Assembly (NCBI GenBank): GCA_003344405.1 | Contig: NOWV01000248.1 | Location: forward strand, 1-64,000 | Reading direction: 5' to 3' | DNA from: Trichoplax sp. H2 | Taxonomy: Eukaryota > Placozoa > Uniplacotomia > Trichoplacea | Length of the DNA stretch: 64,000 bases | Position numbers and translations under genes: made by a program | Part shown: piece by piece, positions 23,841-38,700 of the stretch | Position numbering within the stretch: the stretch's first letter is position 1 | Layout of the letters: every line of letters starts with the position of its first letter | Notes under the pieces: generated by a model | The model's input: only the letters and a program-made list of their open reading frames with translations | Database searches by the model: none | What the model was told of the DNA's origin: nothing

Positions 23841-26689
23841 CTGAAATAATAAGCAATAAGTTCTTTAAAACTTTTTAGCGTTAATCAATTTTCATTGCTA
23901 CCCTAACTTAGAAGATGAATAACAGAAAACTTATTTGTTTAGAGTAGTAGACAAATCTGTTCGATATACTTTTAACCAAATTGTATTATTCGCAATTGAG
24001 ATCATTAGCATATCATAATTAGTGGTTGGATATAAACAAAATATAATGATGGGCACTATCGAATCATTGCTCCTGATGGTTTAGCCTGAATCATTTATGT
24101 GTAAGACCAATTATTAAAAGTGCTATCGATTTAGTTAAGCTCTTGTTATCTGCAACATATTTTAAACATACTTTCATAAACACAGTCCACATTAAGTCCA
24201 GGTAGGTTGATTAATAACCGTGATAGATTTTAATGAAGCAAAATAGTAACTGGACATTTATTATCCCATTTCCCCCGTAAAAATTTCTAAATAAGTAAGA
24301 GAAAAAGAGATGGACAATTTTCCCGTTTAAAGTGATTATACTATAATTTATACCGTTCCCTCACAGTTATACAATTATTATATGTTCATACTGTACAGGA
24401 TTTTTTACTGAAGCACAGTTTACCAAATTGGGTACAGGCATTAATGCTCGTATGTATGTGGTTCATTAACATTTTGAAAATTTTGAAAAAGTCGTCGGCA
24501 ATTATTACTCGATTACGATCAGTGTAAAAGATTATTGACAAATCATAAACTTTCTCTTCTTGTATATAAATTGTAATAAATTCTAACAAATTCTAAAAAT
24601 AGTTGAAACTTTTAACGAAAATACATAATGCTAACAGAAACGCTATTTAGAATGTTTGAAAATAAAATTCTATTCTAATTTGACTGTGCAACAAAGATTA
24701 CAACAGTCAAGGCTAATTACTTTTTATCCACTTTCTTTTTAAGATTTTGAAGGTATAAAAGACTTTATGTCTTAATTGAAGAAGTTAAAATCGGAAGTAT
24801 TATTTTACCTTATTCTACGAAATCGTATTTGCTTCATGCTATCAATACGACGAAAACGTATTTGCGACAAAATATTGCCCATTAAACCATGACTGCCGTG
24901 ATCTAATTAATTATTAATGGCATCATTTGAAGTAAAGACTGAATCTCATTAAGCTTTTCTACGTAACAAATCATAATAATAATGCAAGTAAGCACATCCA
25001 GTAAATGAAAGAATAGATGAATAATATCTCTACGGTATCGTAGAATACTTCTATTTAGTAGCAACTAAAATTTCTTGCAGGGTATATAAACTAAGGTCAG
25101 GTAAGTGGCATAAATCTATAAATTAGTCGATAATTGGTGCCCAGTATCAGTTGTTATTTTAACCAACTCAATAATTAAAACAGATCATTTTTTGATGATA
25201 ACTTAATTAATGACTATTGTGCCTTTATTGTACGAAATATTAAGAAAATTTTTCACAATTCTTGCAAATTAGCACATAGAATAAAATCTTTTCGACATAA
25301 TTTTAATATGTAGTCTAGAAAAGAAGTAATTTATTAACTAGTTTACTACTCCAAGACTAGTTAATTTATAAATTGATTACATCTATCGTAAATTATCCTT
25401 AGGTAGTATGTAATGGCTTTACCCATTCTATGAATTCGATAATAAGAAACGTCTATTTTGCTTACAGAAAAAAATTTATTTCTGACAATGATTGCCCTTC
25501 CTGTCTAATTAATTAATGGTATTTTGTTTTATTTCTTGATCTTTAGTCCCACCATTGATGAAAATATGGTAAAGTAATATTAAGATAAGGTTCGTCGAAC
25601 CTGATTTAATCCAAAACTGTTCAATATTTTAGCAGATATTGAGAAACAATTTTAATTAAAATCATATGGAATTTGCTTTTCTATGAGCAATATTGAACCT
25701 TAACAAAGGCAGCCTTCCGTCTTACATTTAAGGCATGGCCCTTCAATCAATTGTCTTTTGATGTATAACATTAAAATTAAAGTCATATTGACGCTAGATA
25801 TCGATACTCATTAATAAAATTTTCATTATTTTAAGAGTTGCAAGACAAATTTAACGCTATATGAAACTTTCCAACCAGGTAAAAATTTAATTCTCGTTCT
25901 CTCCTTCTTTGATGGGTGTATGCTGCTAAAAGCATTCTTTTCATTTCGTTAATATTGTAAAATTAGCGAAGGCGAAATTATTGTTAGAGTGGCAATAGAA
26001 TCTTACAATAGCTACTATAGTACTGTAGAAACTAATTTCAATTATTCATTCCTCTCTGTCATAGCTAATTTTAACTAGCAGGTTCAACTTTATTTTACTG
26101 ATCTTGATGAACTAGTAAATCACAACAGATTGATCTACAGATATTGGATAGGGCTTACATAAAAAAGCTAATTTTCTTTCTTATTAACTTAATATCAGTT
26201 ATCACTCATTTAATGCTTTATAGGTAAGGTAGGCTATAAATAAAGTATTAATAAGTGCTATGTATTGACCTGATGAAGTTGCAGTGATCGCCTTGGTGTT
26301 ATTTGAAAAGTTATTTTTAAATTCACATTTAATAGTAAAGCTATTGATCTCACGTTAACCTCGAAAAGGTAATGTATGAAAAGCTCTTGATTTATTATTA
26401 GATATCGAATAACTAATGAGTTCATTTCAATAGCTTCTTGTCTTCGTTATTACCTGCACTAGACAACGATTTCTGTCAATAAGTAATTAAAATAAATAAT
26501 ACATGAAACTAGATAATTTGTGATCTATAAGTGGTGTCTTAATTGTTTATTACAGACTTTCTTCGAATTACGATAAAGAATCAAAATATATTTCATTATT
26601 TGATAGGAGCACCAGGAACCATTGAATTTTATTGGAAAATTTAAGTGGATAATATTTTCATCAACTTTAGAAGTAGCGCAATAGAAGAA

Positions 26690-26765
26690 ATGGTGTTTAA
26701 GCAATGCATGATCATACAGCTATTCAGAAAACTTCTCCTAATTTTCATGCTTCTACATTGCTTAG
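26690..26765 (+). CDS. Gene 2 exon 1: signal peptide
   Basis: ATG at 26690 is the first start after an in-frame TAA at 26642-26644. The exon encodes MVFKQCMIIQLF followed by RKLLLIFMLLHCL, a positively charged n-region and hydrophobic core typical of a signal peptide. It ends CTTAG before a GTTAGT donor in phase 1. The exon at 30114 begins with the two bases needed to complete that codon as Gly. Phase and content both support the join; no other ATG-started hydrophobic exon was found between 18.4 and 30 kb. Confidence 0.65.
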
Positions 26766-29700
26766 GTTAGTCTTGAATTTATTGGCATGTAAAATATTAT
26801 ACAGCGTGCATGGAACTATTGTGAGGTCTTTCGTTAGTCATATTTAATGAAAGATTAGTTTTTAATTCTGCAAACGCTATCTATAACAAGCGTACTATAA
26901 ATGTAGATTACCGCAATCTCAGCACAATCACGTTATTTGTAGCCTAAAAGAATATAAATCTAACGAATCAATTAATTTCAATCTAAACAAGTAACATATT
27001 ATACTTATACGTTTTTAGAGCTATCAGGAGGTTTTAGTTTGTCATGTTAGATCAAAGATTTAATATTTCCATTCTGCAAACGCTATCAATAACAAGCATA
27101 CTATACATATCGATTTTATCAATATCAGCAGAATTATATTCTTTATGACCTAAAAGAGTATTAATCTAAGTAATCAGCAAGTTTAAGAACTTTTTCTTAC
27201 TGTAATCTAAGCAAGTAACAAATTAAATATTCGTATTTCAAAATAATCTCGAATTAATTTTCTTCTCAAATAAACCCGACATTACATATTATCTTACGTT
27301 ATTTCAGTATCAATGATATAAATTAATGAGAAGTATCTTGATTTAAATTAGTTTTAGATAGTTGTTTATAATAGCGAAAATACAATATTTCCGTAACCAT
27401 GAAACAAGGCTTGAACTTCTCACAATACCGGTAATTTAGCTCACGAATTGAATTGGACTCACTAAATCTTAGACACCTTCGCAGCTTTTTTTCGCCCTAA
27501 TTTTATTTATTCATGAAGTATGAAGATAAATTTTTTCTACTCAGTTATTATGCATCAGATAAAATCGAAACCTGCGTCAGAGAGTGATATTATAGTTTAG
27601 TATATCTTAATATTATTTAAGCAAATGGGTTAGATAGCCTACTAGTTGAGCCACATTGACGCACATTTAAATTTATATGACCTGCACTTTGATTTCAAAA
27701 TCGAGTAGATGCTGGTGTCTGTAGCAACCGATGTTACCATCATTAAATGGATCTTATATCTATGATTGCTCGTCAAACGGTCTTCTTAAATTTTTGCAGC
27801 AAAGAAAAATGAAGGAGATGATTTGTAATTATAGTTAAGTAATTAATTAGCGAAACAATTGGGCTAAGTAAAATCACTACTAACAAAAATCGAAATCCTT
27901 TGTCATGATTGATGATATTCGACTAAAAGATGATTCGCATACAAAAAATTCAATTTCGAAATTGGGAAAATCATATTAGAAGAACAATCTCTACTTTTAA
28001 TGAGTGCATTTTAGTTAAATTATGTAATATCAAATTTATCTTTTCGTTAATGCATTTCAGCTATAAACACGATAATACACCAAGAAAAAGAGGCAGATAA
28101 AAAAATTGCACTTTTCCAAGAAACTCATTTTTGCTTGCTAAATTATACTCTTGGCAACTATTTTACCCAGCGAACGTAATTTAATTTTCACTAGAATCTA
28201 TTCATTTGAGTCTATTTAGAATTTAAAATGCTTTAACTACAGTGAGTTAGAACGGTTTTAAGCCATTAAACACCGCCAATTAGTCAACATACAAGAATAT
28301 AGAATCCCAGTAAGCTGAAAACTCTTACCTGCAGTTTGGTAAAATATCCTGCTTTGCCTGTGTTCTCAGCTGTAGGGTCTCTTAAATTACACTTAAATCG
28401 CTATTAGCAATCAAATTCTAATAGTAATGACTCAATAAATCTCATAATGCGAATTCATGTGCTCCAGGAGCGATTAAAAATACAGAAATGTCTACATAGC
28501 AAAGTGTTGCGTGCTTTCATAACCACACTTAACTAAAACGCTAGATAATATACTCTAAAGCGTAGATATTTAACAAAATCTAAGGCTAGAAATGCAATTT
28601 TCAACAATTAGTAACTCATTCGAAGGCTGATACTTTCAAAACTGAATTATCTAATATGCAATAATTTAACAAATCAGCGGGAAAACTTACAAAAGCTGGA
28701 CAGATCCTATGTTACTGGAGCCTAGCGTATTAAATTACGTCTATTTGTTGTTATTCATAGATGCCATTGCCTTGATATGAAGATATCCAACTAAAATTTT
28801 TATAGCATTAGAAATGTCTTGAAAACTGATAAATTCGTCCTGTAGTGTACAAATTTATTGCAGTAAAATAGCTTAAGACCAATTTTTTGAGATTTCACAC
28901 GAACAGTTCAATTATTCAGCTACATTATAAGATTATATTTGTAGTTATTTCTAGGCGATATTCACAGTATGTTATGTACTCTTTTCTGTGGAGGTACTTA
29001 TAAGTTGGTATCCAATTGCATAGAAATCGTAGGTTTTATTGTAGATGGTTTTAAACAGTTTTAAGTTAAGGATACGTGGTCCTGGATAATTTAGTTGATA
29101 AGCCAGTTTATGTAATAAGGGGAAGATTTTACTAGAAACTAAAGTGCTATAGTTATGTTTTGGGACACCTTGCCGCATATAGTTTAAATAAGTTACTATG
29201 CTGTATTATTCGCATATACTACTACATAAAATCTATAAATTAATTTTCACGTAAGCATAAGTTTTAATATCATTCAATACGACGTGAATTTGTATATGCA
29301 ATCGGTTCAAAATCGTTAATTTACGTACAGACAATTTGGGACTTGTTAAGGTACATTTAGGAGCGACAAGTAAAAAATAGAATTTATCTGACCTTCTTTA
29401 ATTTAGATAAATTGTAGTCAGATTAAGACGCTCTTGTGATGCTGGACTTAAAATTTCTTACCTGCTGTAATGTAACTTAGTATTGAGATTGTAGACTGTT
29501 AGCCATGTGTAGTATAATGTACGGTAGATATTTATCCTAAGAGATATTTGGTAGCTGTAACTATAGACTGTAGTGGTAGAGACGCTATGCTAGAGTACAG
29601 ATGACTATATACAGTAAGCTGTTGAGTTACTAATAAGGCTATAGGTAAAATAAAACTATAAATCATATATTAAGATATGGTTAATTCATTGTACTTTGGC

Positions 29701-32700
29701 TGGTGTGAATAATGTCTACGTAAGTACTGTAGTCGTATCCATATTGGATCAATGATGGTCCGCAGTAGAATAGTCTTACTAAGAATAATTTAACTATGTG
29801 TAAAACAAAGTAAAAGGTTGCCATGCGGATTGTAGCTGCGAATGCTACGGAAAGTATAAAAGCATACAACTTTAGATTATTCTGTTAGTTCATTCTAGGA
29901 GTCTTTAGAAGTAGTATTCGGCTAAAGTAGAGCCGTGTGTAGTTAATCTTTGTATAAAATTCAATAAAGCCCTTATTTTTCTAAAATTTGGAATTTCTTG
30001 ATTGGTATATATCACACCTGCAAAAATATGAATTTAGATAGGATGTAACAATCATAATACTTATTGTGTAATAAAAATAAGCTGAAAATTTCTTGTCGTA
30101 TGCTCAAAATTAGGAGGACAGAACTGGAGACAAACTATATTAGGTGTCAAAACTTCATTTCATTCACATTTTAAGCAACCACAAACTTGGGAAAATCCAA
30201 GCTGGTGTCCAATTAGTTGTAGTTGTAGTTCAAAAATGGATCTCTACTATTACGAACAAGAGTTAAACCTTACTTGCGTTGGTAAAAATTGGTCTGAAGT
30301 CATGTCTTCTAGACTTGAATATTCGAAAATTACAAATTTGTTAGTTATAAATCTTTGTCATTTTTTGATAATGAAGGATGATCTCTTCATGATAAACTAA
30401 TGGTCTTTAATGATATTATCTACCTTATTATTTTTATTTATTGAATTTAGGGTCTTGAGTCAGGCAAACTTCTACAATGTGACTGAAGATAAATTTCTCA
30501 AATTTACAAATCTTGTCTCTCTGTAAGTAATCTTTATAAAACCCTCCCTACGTAAATTTCGTAAAGGTCGGCATTGTTCCAATAGGAATATAAAATACTC
30601 TTATATGGATAGGATCATATTCCAGTTATATGCATCTTCATATACTCATCATCAGCCATGTTTTATCTTGCTAAACTGTTTCTAAACGATTTCGACGGTG
30701 CATACAGTGACATTGGAAAAACTAATACGGAACATATTGCATCAACGGCGTTTTCCAATATGAAAAAATTGAGGCACTTGTGAGCTTAAAATATCGATTT
30801 CTTCTATTTTCTACACAATATTTTGATACTTATTTCAGATATATTGTATGATAATGAGGATATGAATAGTTTAATTTTCTCTCGTAATCAAGCTTTAAAT
30901 GTAATCATATCTACAGGTATGTGAAATATAATCATTTACTGAGCTGGGGCGAGGCTTTCGATAATATAGAAAACTTACAATATCTGTAGGTAGAACAATT
31001 GTTATTGATATAATACCATGAGAAGTCTTTGAGTCCGATAATTAGCTCCCATGATTTCATCGATACCGCAATCATTAAACAACTTATAATCTTTAGGGAT
31101 ATATCTTACAATCCTGGAATTCAATTGAAAGAAATATTTACAAAGCCACATCATTTGAATACTCTGTAAGCCTTCTTGAAATTCTAAGTCGTGATTACTG
31201 ATCTATGTGAGACTAATAATGTCGAAATGCAATCAATTTCTACAGCGTGAGTAAAGATATAAGTTTGCGTGAAATTTCTTCCAAGACTTTCTTGAACATT
31301 CGAAATCTGCAATTTCTGTAAGTTATAAATCTCGTCTTTTGTCTACGTAATTACTATAATTATTTTGCAACTGCTATATTATTGTCACAAATCAGCTTCG
31401 CGACAACGATAACGTAAAACAAATCTTTAAATTACTATAGTCTTTGGGATTCAGTATCCCTTAAGTACCTCACAAGAATTTAGACGCTTTTTCTTCTAAG
31501 TAGCTATGGAACTCTTCTTCTATTTAACCATCTACCGAGCTTAAATATCCTTCGGCAGCTGCTATCATGTATGAGTCATTACAGTTCATGAAATTTAGTT
31601 CATATAGGATAGCTAAATTAATACAGAAATTATTCATAATCTTAGACATGTGCTGAAGGATTCTAGATAATTAGATTACTTTATGTCCATACACAGAATT
31701 ATTTATAGTATCGTCTTTAATTTGAATATCTTCTGGATATTCATCACTAGCGTTACAAGACATAACACTATAATCAGTTAACATTAGTTACCATATGAGA
31801 ACTCTTACTAAAGAACAGCATAATTTACTGTAACAAAATAGTAGTTACCGTAGTTCTTACAGTAACTTATTATTAGTTATCTCCATATATATGTTAACCA
31901 CTAAATTTAGTTATTTACTCTTGACGGTAGTTATTACTATTGATACTATATATTTTTACTTTAAAAAGGCTATCTTTGGCTAATTTAAACATTAAAAAAT
32001 TAGACGTTACGATAATTTCGCAATTTTTATTGAATATTTAGGGATATCTCTGGTAATCTTATTGAAAAAATCAATTACACTACATTTGAGGGTCTTAAAA
32101 ATTTGACTTATTTGTAAGACATCTATTCGGTTTAATTTTTATCCATTTAAAAGCACATAAAATATAAAATCAAGTTTCAATAAATAAAGTTAGAATTAGT
32201 TAATTTTATAACTTTTATTGAACTATCTAATTGGCACGAATTCAATTAAATATTTCAATAGCAATTCTGGAAATAATGGTATTAAATCAATTCGATAGCC
32301 AATTTTATTAACTATGATATTTCATATCATAAGGTCTTTGTCTTACAACGAAATACAGGTGATCAGCAATAAATCATTCCACCGAATGAAAAGTTTACAA
32401 ACTCTGTAAGCCACTCATCAAAGATAAAATATACACACTTAAATGAGTCAAGGAATTTAAATTATTCCATTATCAGTGATATAATAGAAGAAGAAAGCAA
32501 TATTATATTTTTACATTCTGAACCTGAATATCGTCAATGCTTTAATATTTTTTCTCAGTAACTTAAAAATGAATGAACTAACTGAATTAAGCAACTACGT
32601 CTTCGATGGATTGAAAAATTTGGAGTCATTGTAAGAGCCTCTCTAATTAGTAACGAATGCATCGATCAAAGTAGAATTTTCTATTTAAAACTTTAGCAAT

Positions 32701-35700
32701 AGAGGTGCTTACTTGTAATATGATGAGCTGCCTTAAGGCAATAATATTGAGTATACTTACTTACGGTATTACTATAGATACGTGGCTAAAAATCGGATTA
32801 AAACCATACAACCAGATGCATTCTCTTCATTATATAACGTATCATTTATGTAAGTGCTGTGCATATGATTGAAATATAGCTAATATAAGTTACTTAATAA
32901 TGTCATCGCTGTCCAATATTAAATTTAATGTACAGAAATTCTAATAATATTAAGCTTAGAATGAGGATTATAGCTTATAAGAATATCTTACAGCTACTCA
33001 ATTAACTTTACTAATGTGATTGCTTGGTTAGTGATTTATCTTTAAACAGGCTCAAAAATCTCTCTGATCGTACATTCTTAATGAACAAACAGCTCAAGAG
33101 ACTGTAAGTAACCCCGAAAATTGTCATTTCGATGAAAAATGTTGAATACAGATGTAAGACTGTGTAATATTGTATTCTAAGTTGATGATATATTTAGTAA
33201 TGTCTACCGTAGGTGTTGTGTTCAACATGTGATAGATATACTCGTTAGAAGCTTAAGTATTAAATATAGCTAGCTTAGTAGCTGCAATCCTTTTGAAGAG
33301 GAGCGCTACAGTGCTCACAGTAGAGCTTCACATGAAAGGTGTAAACTAGTCTGTATTTGAGATGCTAATACTGAAGTGTGTAGTAAGTAAAGTGCTAAGA
33401 CTGTAAACGCGGAAAGGTATATAAGCGAATAGTTTAGTATAGTAAGTTAATTCTTTCTCGTTAGAGGTCCTCAGCTAATTGATTACGTTGTATCTTCGTA
33501 AAGGAGGTTTTGTTCAATAAATCTTAATTTACCAAAGTTTTTGAAGATTCTTGATCTATCAACCTCACAACAGATTTATATTCTTTAAATATCTTTCTCG
33601 TTCATATAAATCTTGTATATTTACTTCCGCACATAAATACATCCGATAAATTTCAACTTCATATTATCATGTTTTAGTTTATTGGCAGTAAACTGGATCC
33701 CCAAAATCAGCTCTTCGTTATTCAAAAATTTACATCAACTGGAATATTTGTAAGCTAAATTCATTTCATTGCGTCGCAATCCATGTTATCATTACTGCTC
33801 ATTTTATGCTAGATTATGATCATTTATTAATCAATGGAAAATAATATATAGCAATGTCATCAAAATTTGATAACAAATTACTAGATAAATAGCTAAGTTT
33901 GAAATTAATATATAATCGACGATATAGCTAGCAATCATGCACTTTAGACTAGCAGACGCGATGTATTAGCCTAGTCTAGCTTCATAATGTCAGTTTCTGC
34001 TCATAGTAGGCTTGTTGTAACTCGGAATTTCTATCCGAGTCGCAACAAAATAGTTTCTTTGTCACTTCTTTCTATATAATCAACGTAGTATTCCCGCAGC
34101 ACTTCTAGCGTTTAAGATTATGGAAATCTGTCTAAAATATGCCGGCTTGCATCAATACAAATGAATATACAGAGTTGAGCTATAAGTGTTTAGAGATAAT
34201 AATCCTTAAACTATTACGAAATCACCAAACCAAGTATGATATAAAACAAAGGAAATACTGATAGATGAAGACTGCATTTTTATCCAAAAAATAATTTAAA
34301 ATACTCTATAGCGGAATATAAGTTAATTTGTATAATATCGCTTCTGTCAACCAGCCAAGATTACTTTCCTTTATTTTATACTTGTTATCGAATCTTAGAT
34401 CATCGTATTTTTCGAATAAAATTGATAAAGTATTTAGAATCATATAAAATCATCTTAATATTTGATTAAGTAGTTTTTCATTATCATAATATTACAAGAC
34501 AACTTTGCAATAAGACAAGTCAATTTATAAATAATTTTAAGAATTTTCTTTATAATCCGGTACACTGCATTTATATGCTTTTCTATAATAATTTACTAGT
34601 CCCACTTAGACTATTACATTTGAAGCGTTCCAACAAATTAGATGCTAATTTTACCTGTTACTTACTAATGAGGATAATAGTATTGACAAAGATATCTAAT
34701 GACCAATACAAAATAGCCATATTATAATATGTCCTATTGCGTGATATTCCTGTAATAATCTACCATAAGTAAGTTACCAACGTGAAATGCAATGTCATGA
34801 TACTGTGACCCATACCAATATTTTGAATTTGCAATTTTATGACTATGAAGATTTTGAAATATCTACTTTTTTCCTGCATTTGCAATTTCTGTTAACCTAA
34901 TCCTAAGCCTAATAATATCACATCTGTTTTGTTAGGGATATGTCGTCAAACAAACTTAAAATCATTGAAAAAGACGCTTTTAAAGGATTATGGTCGATAC
35001 AGACAATGTAAGTGTAAAGATTTCCAACTAAGGATAATGGTGGATAATTTTATGAAAAAGATTTCTAGAAATCTAATTTATAACAGAATTATACGAGAAA
35101 ATTATTTAGTTAACATCCTGGATGGTATCTTTTCACACATGACTACACTATCAGTGCTGTACGTTTGCCTGGATAAGTTTAAAAGAATTACTTTTGCAAT
35201 CTAATTTCGCAACTCAAATATTGTTTGATTTATTCATCAAATAATTAACAAGATATTAATTTCAATTATAATGCTTTCATCGTCAGAGATTTATCCCGTA
35301 ATATGATACGTGATATTGAAGCAAGAGCTTTCAAAAACTTAACACAACTATCAACGCTGTAAGTCAAGAATGCATATCTAATACAGCTATTCTGTATTAA
35401 AGATAAAGTTATAGATTTATAGACTAAAATCAATGAACCAATTACTAGGTCGTTGCTGTTAATAAGATTAAATCTTATTTTTTAGACCTAAAAATTTCGC
35501 TATCGCATATGATTATTTAAGTAGTGCTAATAAGTAACTGTATGAAATGGGATAAGCTTATTAGCAAGTTCATTATTTTGACCATTAATATTATTGAAAT
35601 AGCAATCGAATTCATATTGTTACATCTAAAAATTGATCAAGAGCAAATAATTAAGTAAATTCAGTTAAAAATTCTTTCCTTAGGGATTTGTCTTTTAACG

Positions 35701-38700
35701 ACATTGAAACACTTCTCAATGACACTTTTTCCGATTTATCTGAACTGAACGATCTGTATGATTTCCGAATTTAATAGCTGTTTAACTATCGATAGAATCT
35801 TGTGCGCGAGGCAAAATTATAGTTGAGAAATATGTATGAAGCCCTAATTTGTCCTAATGACTTTATTTTAGGATTTTACGCAACGCCCGAGTTAAAACAC
35901 TTAATCCTCGGACATTTGCAGGATTGTCAAAGCTAAGAAAATTGTAATAGTATTTCGTTATTTAATATCAAATTAAAAATTGAGCAATTTTTAACTAAAG
36001 TGTATCTCATTTCTAATAATTTTTATTAAATGCTAATTAATAATGCTAATTTTCCAGGGATTTCTCCGATAACAACATTAATAAGGTTCCTCATGGTCTT
36101 TTCGAATCACTGCAAAGCTTAGAGAATCTGTATGACTTTGTTTGATTTTTTATTTTATTGATAGAACTACAAATTAAATAATTCAATCTTAAATATCTTT
36201 CTATTACTATATCACAGAGATTTGACCAATACCAATTTTTCAACAGCTCCCGGCGATATTCTCCTAAATGCAGCAAATCTACAAATATTGTAAGGATCTT
36301 TAAGTGTTTTTATGGCATACAAATTTTTGCAGATATTAAGGTTATGAAATATATATTTCTAAGGCTAACCAAGAATGAACTTTTATTTTTGATCATAAGT
36401 AGATTAAGTATTATCATTACTAACATCATGTCCTAGTTCTTTAATGGTTTCAATATATGTATTTGTATTATTAACACGACTCTAGAAATGGTGGTGGTTG
36501 TAGCTTGAGTAGACCACTACCTAATTCACTTCGAAATATGAAAGATCTTATTAAACTGTAAGAATAACAGAAAGAATCATTGTGATGATCAATTTTAGCA
36601 TAGCATAGTTATGATATCGCTCTAAATAAAATTATCTAACTGTAACTACCGCTGTAGCAGAACTGCTTGTATAATAATTACTTTACTAGATTCTTGTGCC
36701 TTACAGCAGCAAATTTACATCTGTTATAGCCCTAAGAAAATTTAACACCTATTTTAAGGCTTAGCAACGAGTATTTCTTTGCTGTAACAACTCAACAACA
36801 TCCTTTGTCCTAAATATAAAGCAATTTACTTTTACATTGATTTTCAAGTTATTGCGAAAGAATGAAAAAAAACTTAAAACTAGTCTTCATAAGGAGCCAA
36901 CTCATTCCAATTGTTACAATCAGGATTTCCGTCAAATTTAGTTCACTTAACTAAATTATTTAACATATATTAAAACTTGCCTTATATCATAACAGTAGTC
37001 GATGGTATTCAATGAATGCGTTAATTTAAATTACAGGAATCTTTGCGTTAACGAATTGTCTTCTATCCAAAATGATTCTCTGCTTGGTTTAGAAAATTTG
37101 AAGGAATTGTAAGTAAACTAGCTCGTCGCGGTGCTTACTAAAAATCGCTTGCCTGGGTAGAATATAACGAATACTGTTAGATTTCATACTTTCTACTTTA
37201 TATTTTATTTTAAGATGGTTATAATCACGTTTGGAGGTCCAAAAATTTCTTAAGATTAACACATGGACAAATAACATGATAAATCTATTTGTAATCGAGT
37301 TTCTAACGCTCGAGATATTCCTACATTTAAATTAGCACATTCGTGGAATAACATATAATCACTTTGTACGGAAGGCAATAATTGCATCTTAAATTAGAAC
37401 ATCCGGCCAGGAATTTGACTACCTAGTCAGGATATTTTCTATAGATAAATTATTATAATCTAAATCTCATGCTTTAAATTTAGATCCTTAGAAACAAATA
37501 GCATCCATCACATTGCACCAGCTGCCTTTAATCATTTAGCATCGTTGGAAATTTTGTAAGTTTTGGGATATCTACAAAGACTACTCCGCATCAAATCGCA
37601 GATTGCATTTCTCAATTATTATTTCCTTATAGATTACTGAATGGCAATCTCTTAGAAATGGATGAACTTTACTCCATTCAATTTGATGGAAAGAATTTGT
37701 AAGTAAATTGTACAATCTATATTTCCGAGATATTGCGGTTGAACAATCTCCTTTAAGTAGTATGTAAGACAGCGATTATAACAGAGCAAATGAATCATAA
37801 AATCTGATAATCTATTCATAGCAGTTGAGCTTAATGATCAAAAGGTATGCTAGGGAAAATAATTGCTAATTAAGCGGACATTGGCTGAATAATTTCAAAT
37901 TTTGGATAGCATTTGTAATATAGCTTTGATAATTCAGCAGACTATATCAGTTTCGTGTTCGAAAGTAATATATAGCAAGAAAAGAAAAGTGTAGGATGTT
38001 ATCGTCACAAAACAGCTTTGCAATAAAATAACGTAATGTACGATCAATAAGTCAATTCCTTGAACAACGTATCAAGGAAAGATATCTGTACTACTAGGAA
38101 CTTTTTTGCTCTTTTAGCGGACTATACAAAGACTTAGACGCCTCGTATTTTACGTTAAACACTTATTTTAAGAATTAACTTTATTGCACGATATATTGCG
38201 TTTATTTGCTCTTCCTCTATACTTCAGGAATCATAGTTAGTACGATTAACTTTGAAATCATTTACTGAATTAGACATTAATTTTAGCTACTGCTCTCTAA
38301 TGCAGATAGCAGTATTTGCGAACATAGACACCTGATGACTAATACAGAATAGTCAGATTACGCTACGTCCTATCACGGGATATTTCTACAATAATTTACA
38401 ATAAGTAAGTTACATTCACAATGATTCGAAATTAGAAGTTAACTATATAAGGATAGGTTAACAAAATCATCCTAACATAGATATTTCTACTCCAATACAC
38501 TATATACGACTGTCACAGTAATACAAAACATAATTCCAGAGAACGATTTCATAAACAGTACTCAGACTAAGTTTATCATAAATAAGCAATTTCGATAATA
38601 TTTTATTTACTAGATACCAATCAATTTGTAGATGTAACCTTTATCTCATAATGATTGCTTACTAAAATTACTAATCAGAAGTCTATTCAACTCTAAAATA

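Larger units (their letters stand above)
18363..26689. other. Intergenic region between gene 1 and gene 2
   Basis: 8.3 kb with no LRR, 7TM or other recognisable coding sequence on either strand. It contains repeat copies at 18598-18916, 20651-20840, 20841-21467, 21886-22045 and the solo LTR at 23402-23840, listed separately. The remainder is AT-rich and unremarkable; the gene 2 promoter should lie near the right end, but I see no clear core promoter. Confidence 0.6.

Noticed and set aside
25081-25100. 20-nt microexon between TTGCAG and GTAAGT
   Set aside because: Splice motifs alone are common in AT-rich DNA. Its length would not fit the phase between exon 1 and exon 2, and it lies upstream of the start codon; at most a 5' UTR exon.
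28972-29178. 68-codon reverse frame
   Set aside because: No homologous counterpart, no domain, and surrounded by non-coding AT-rich intron sequence.
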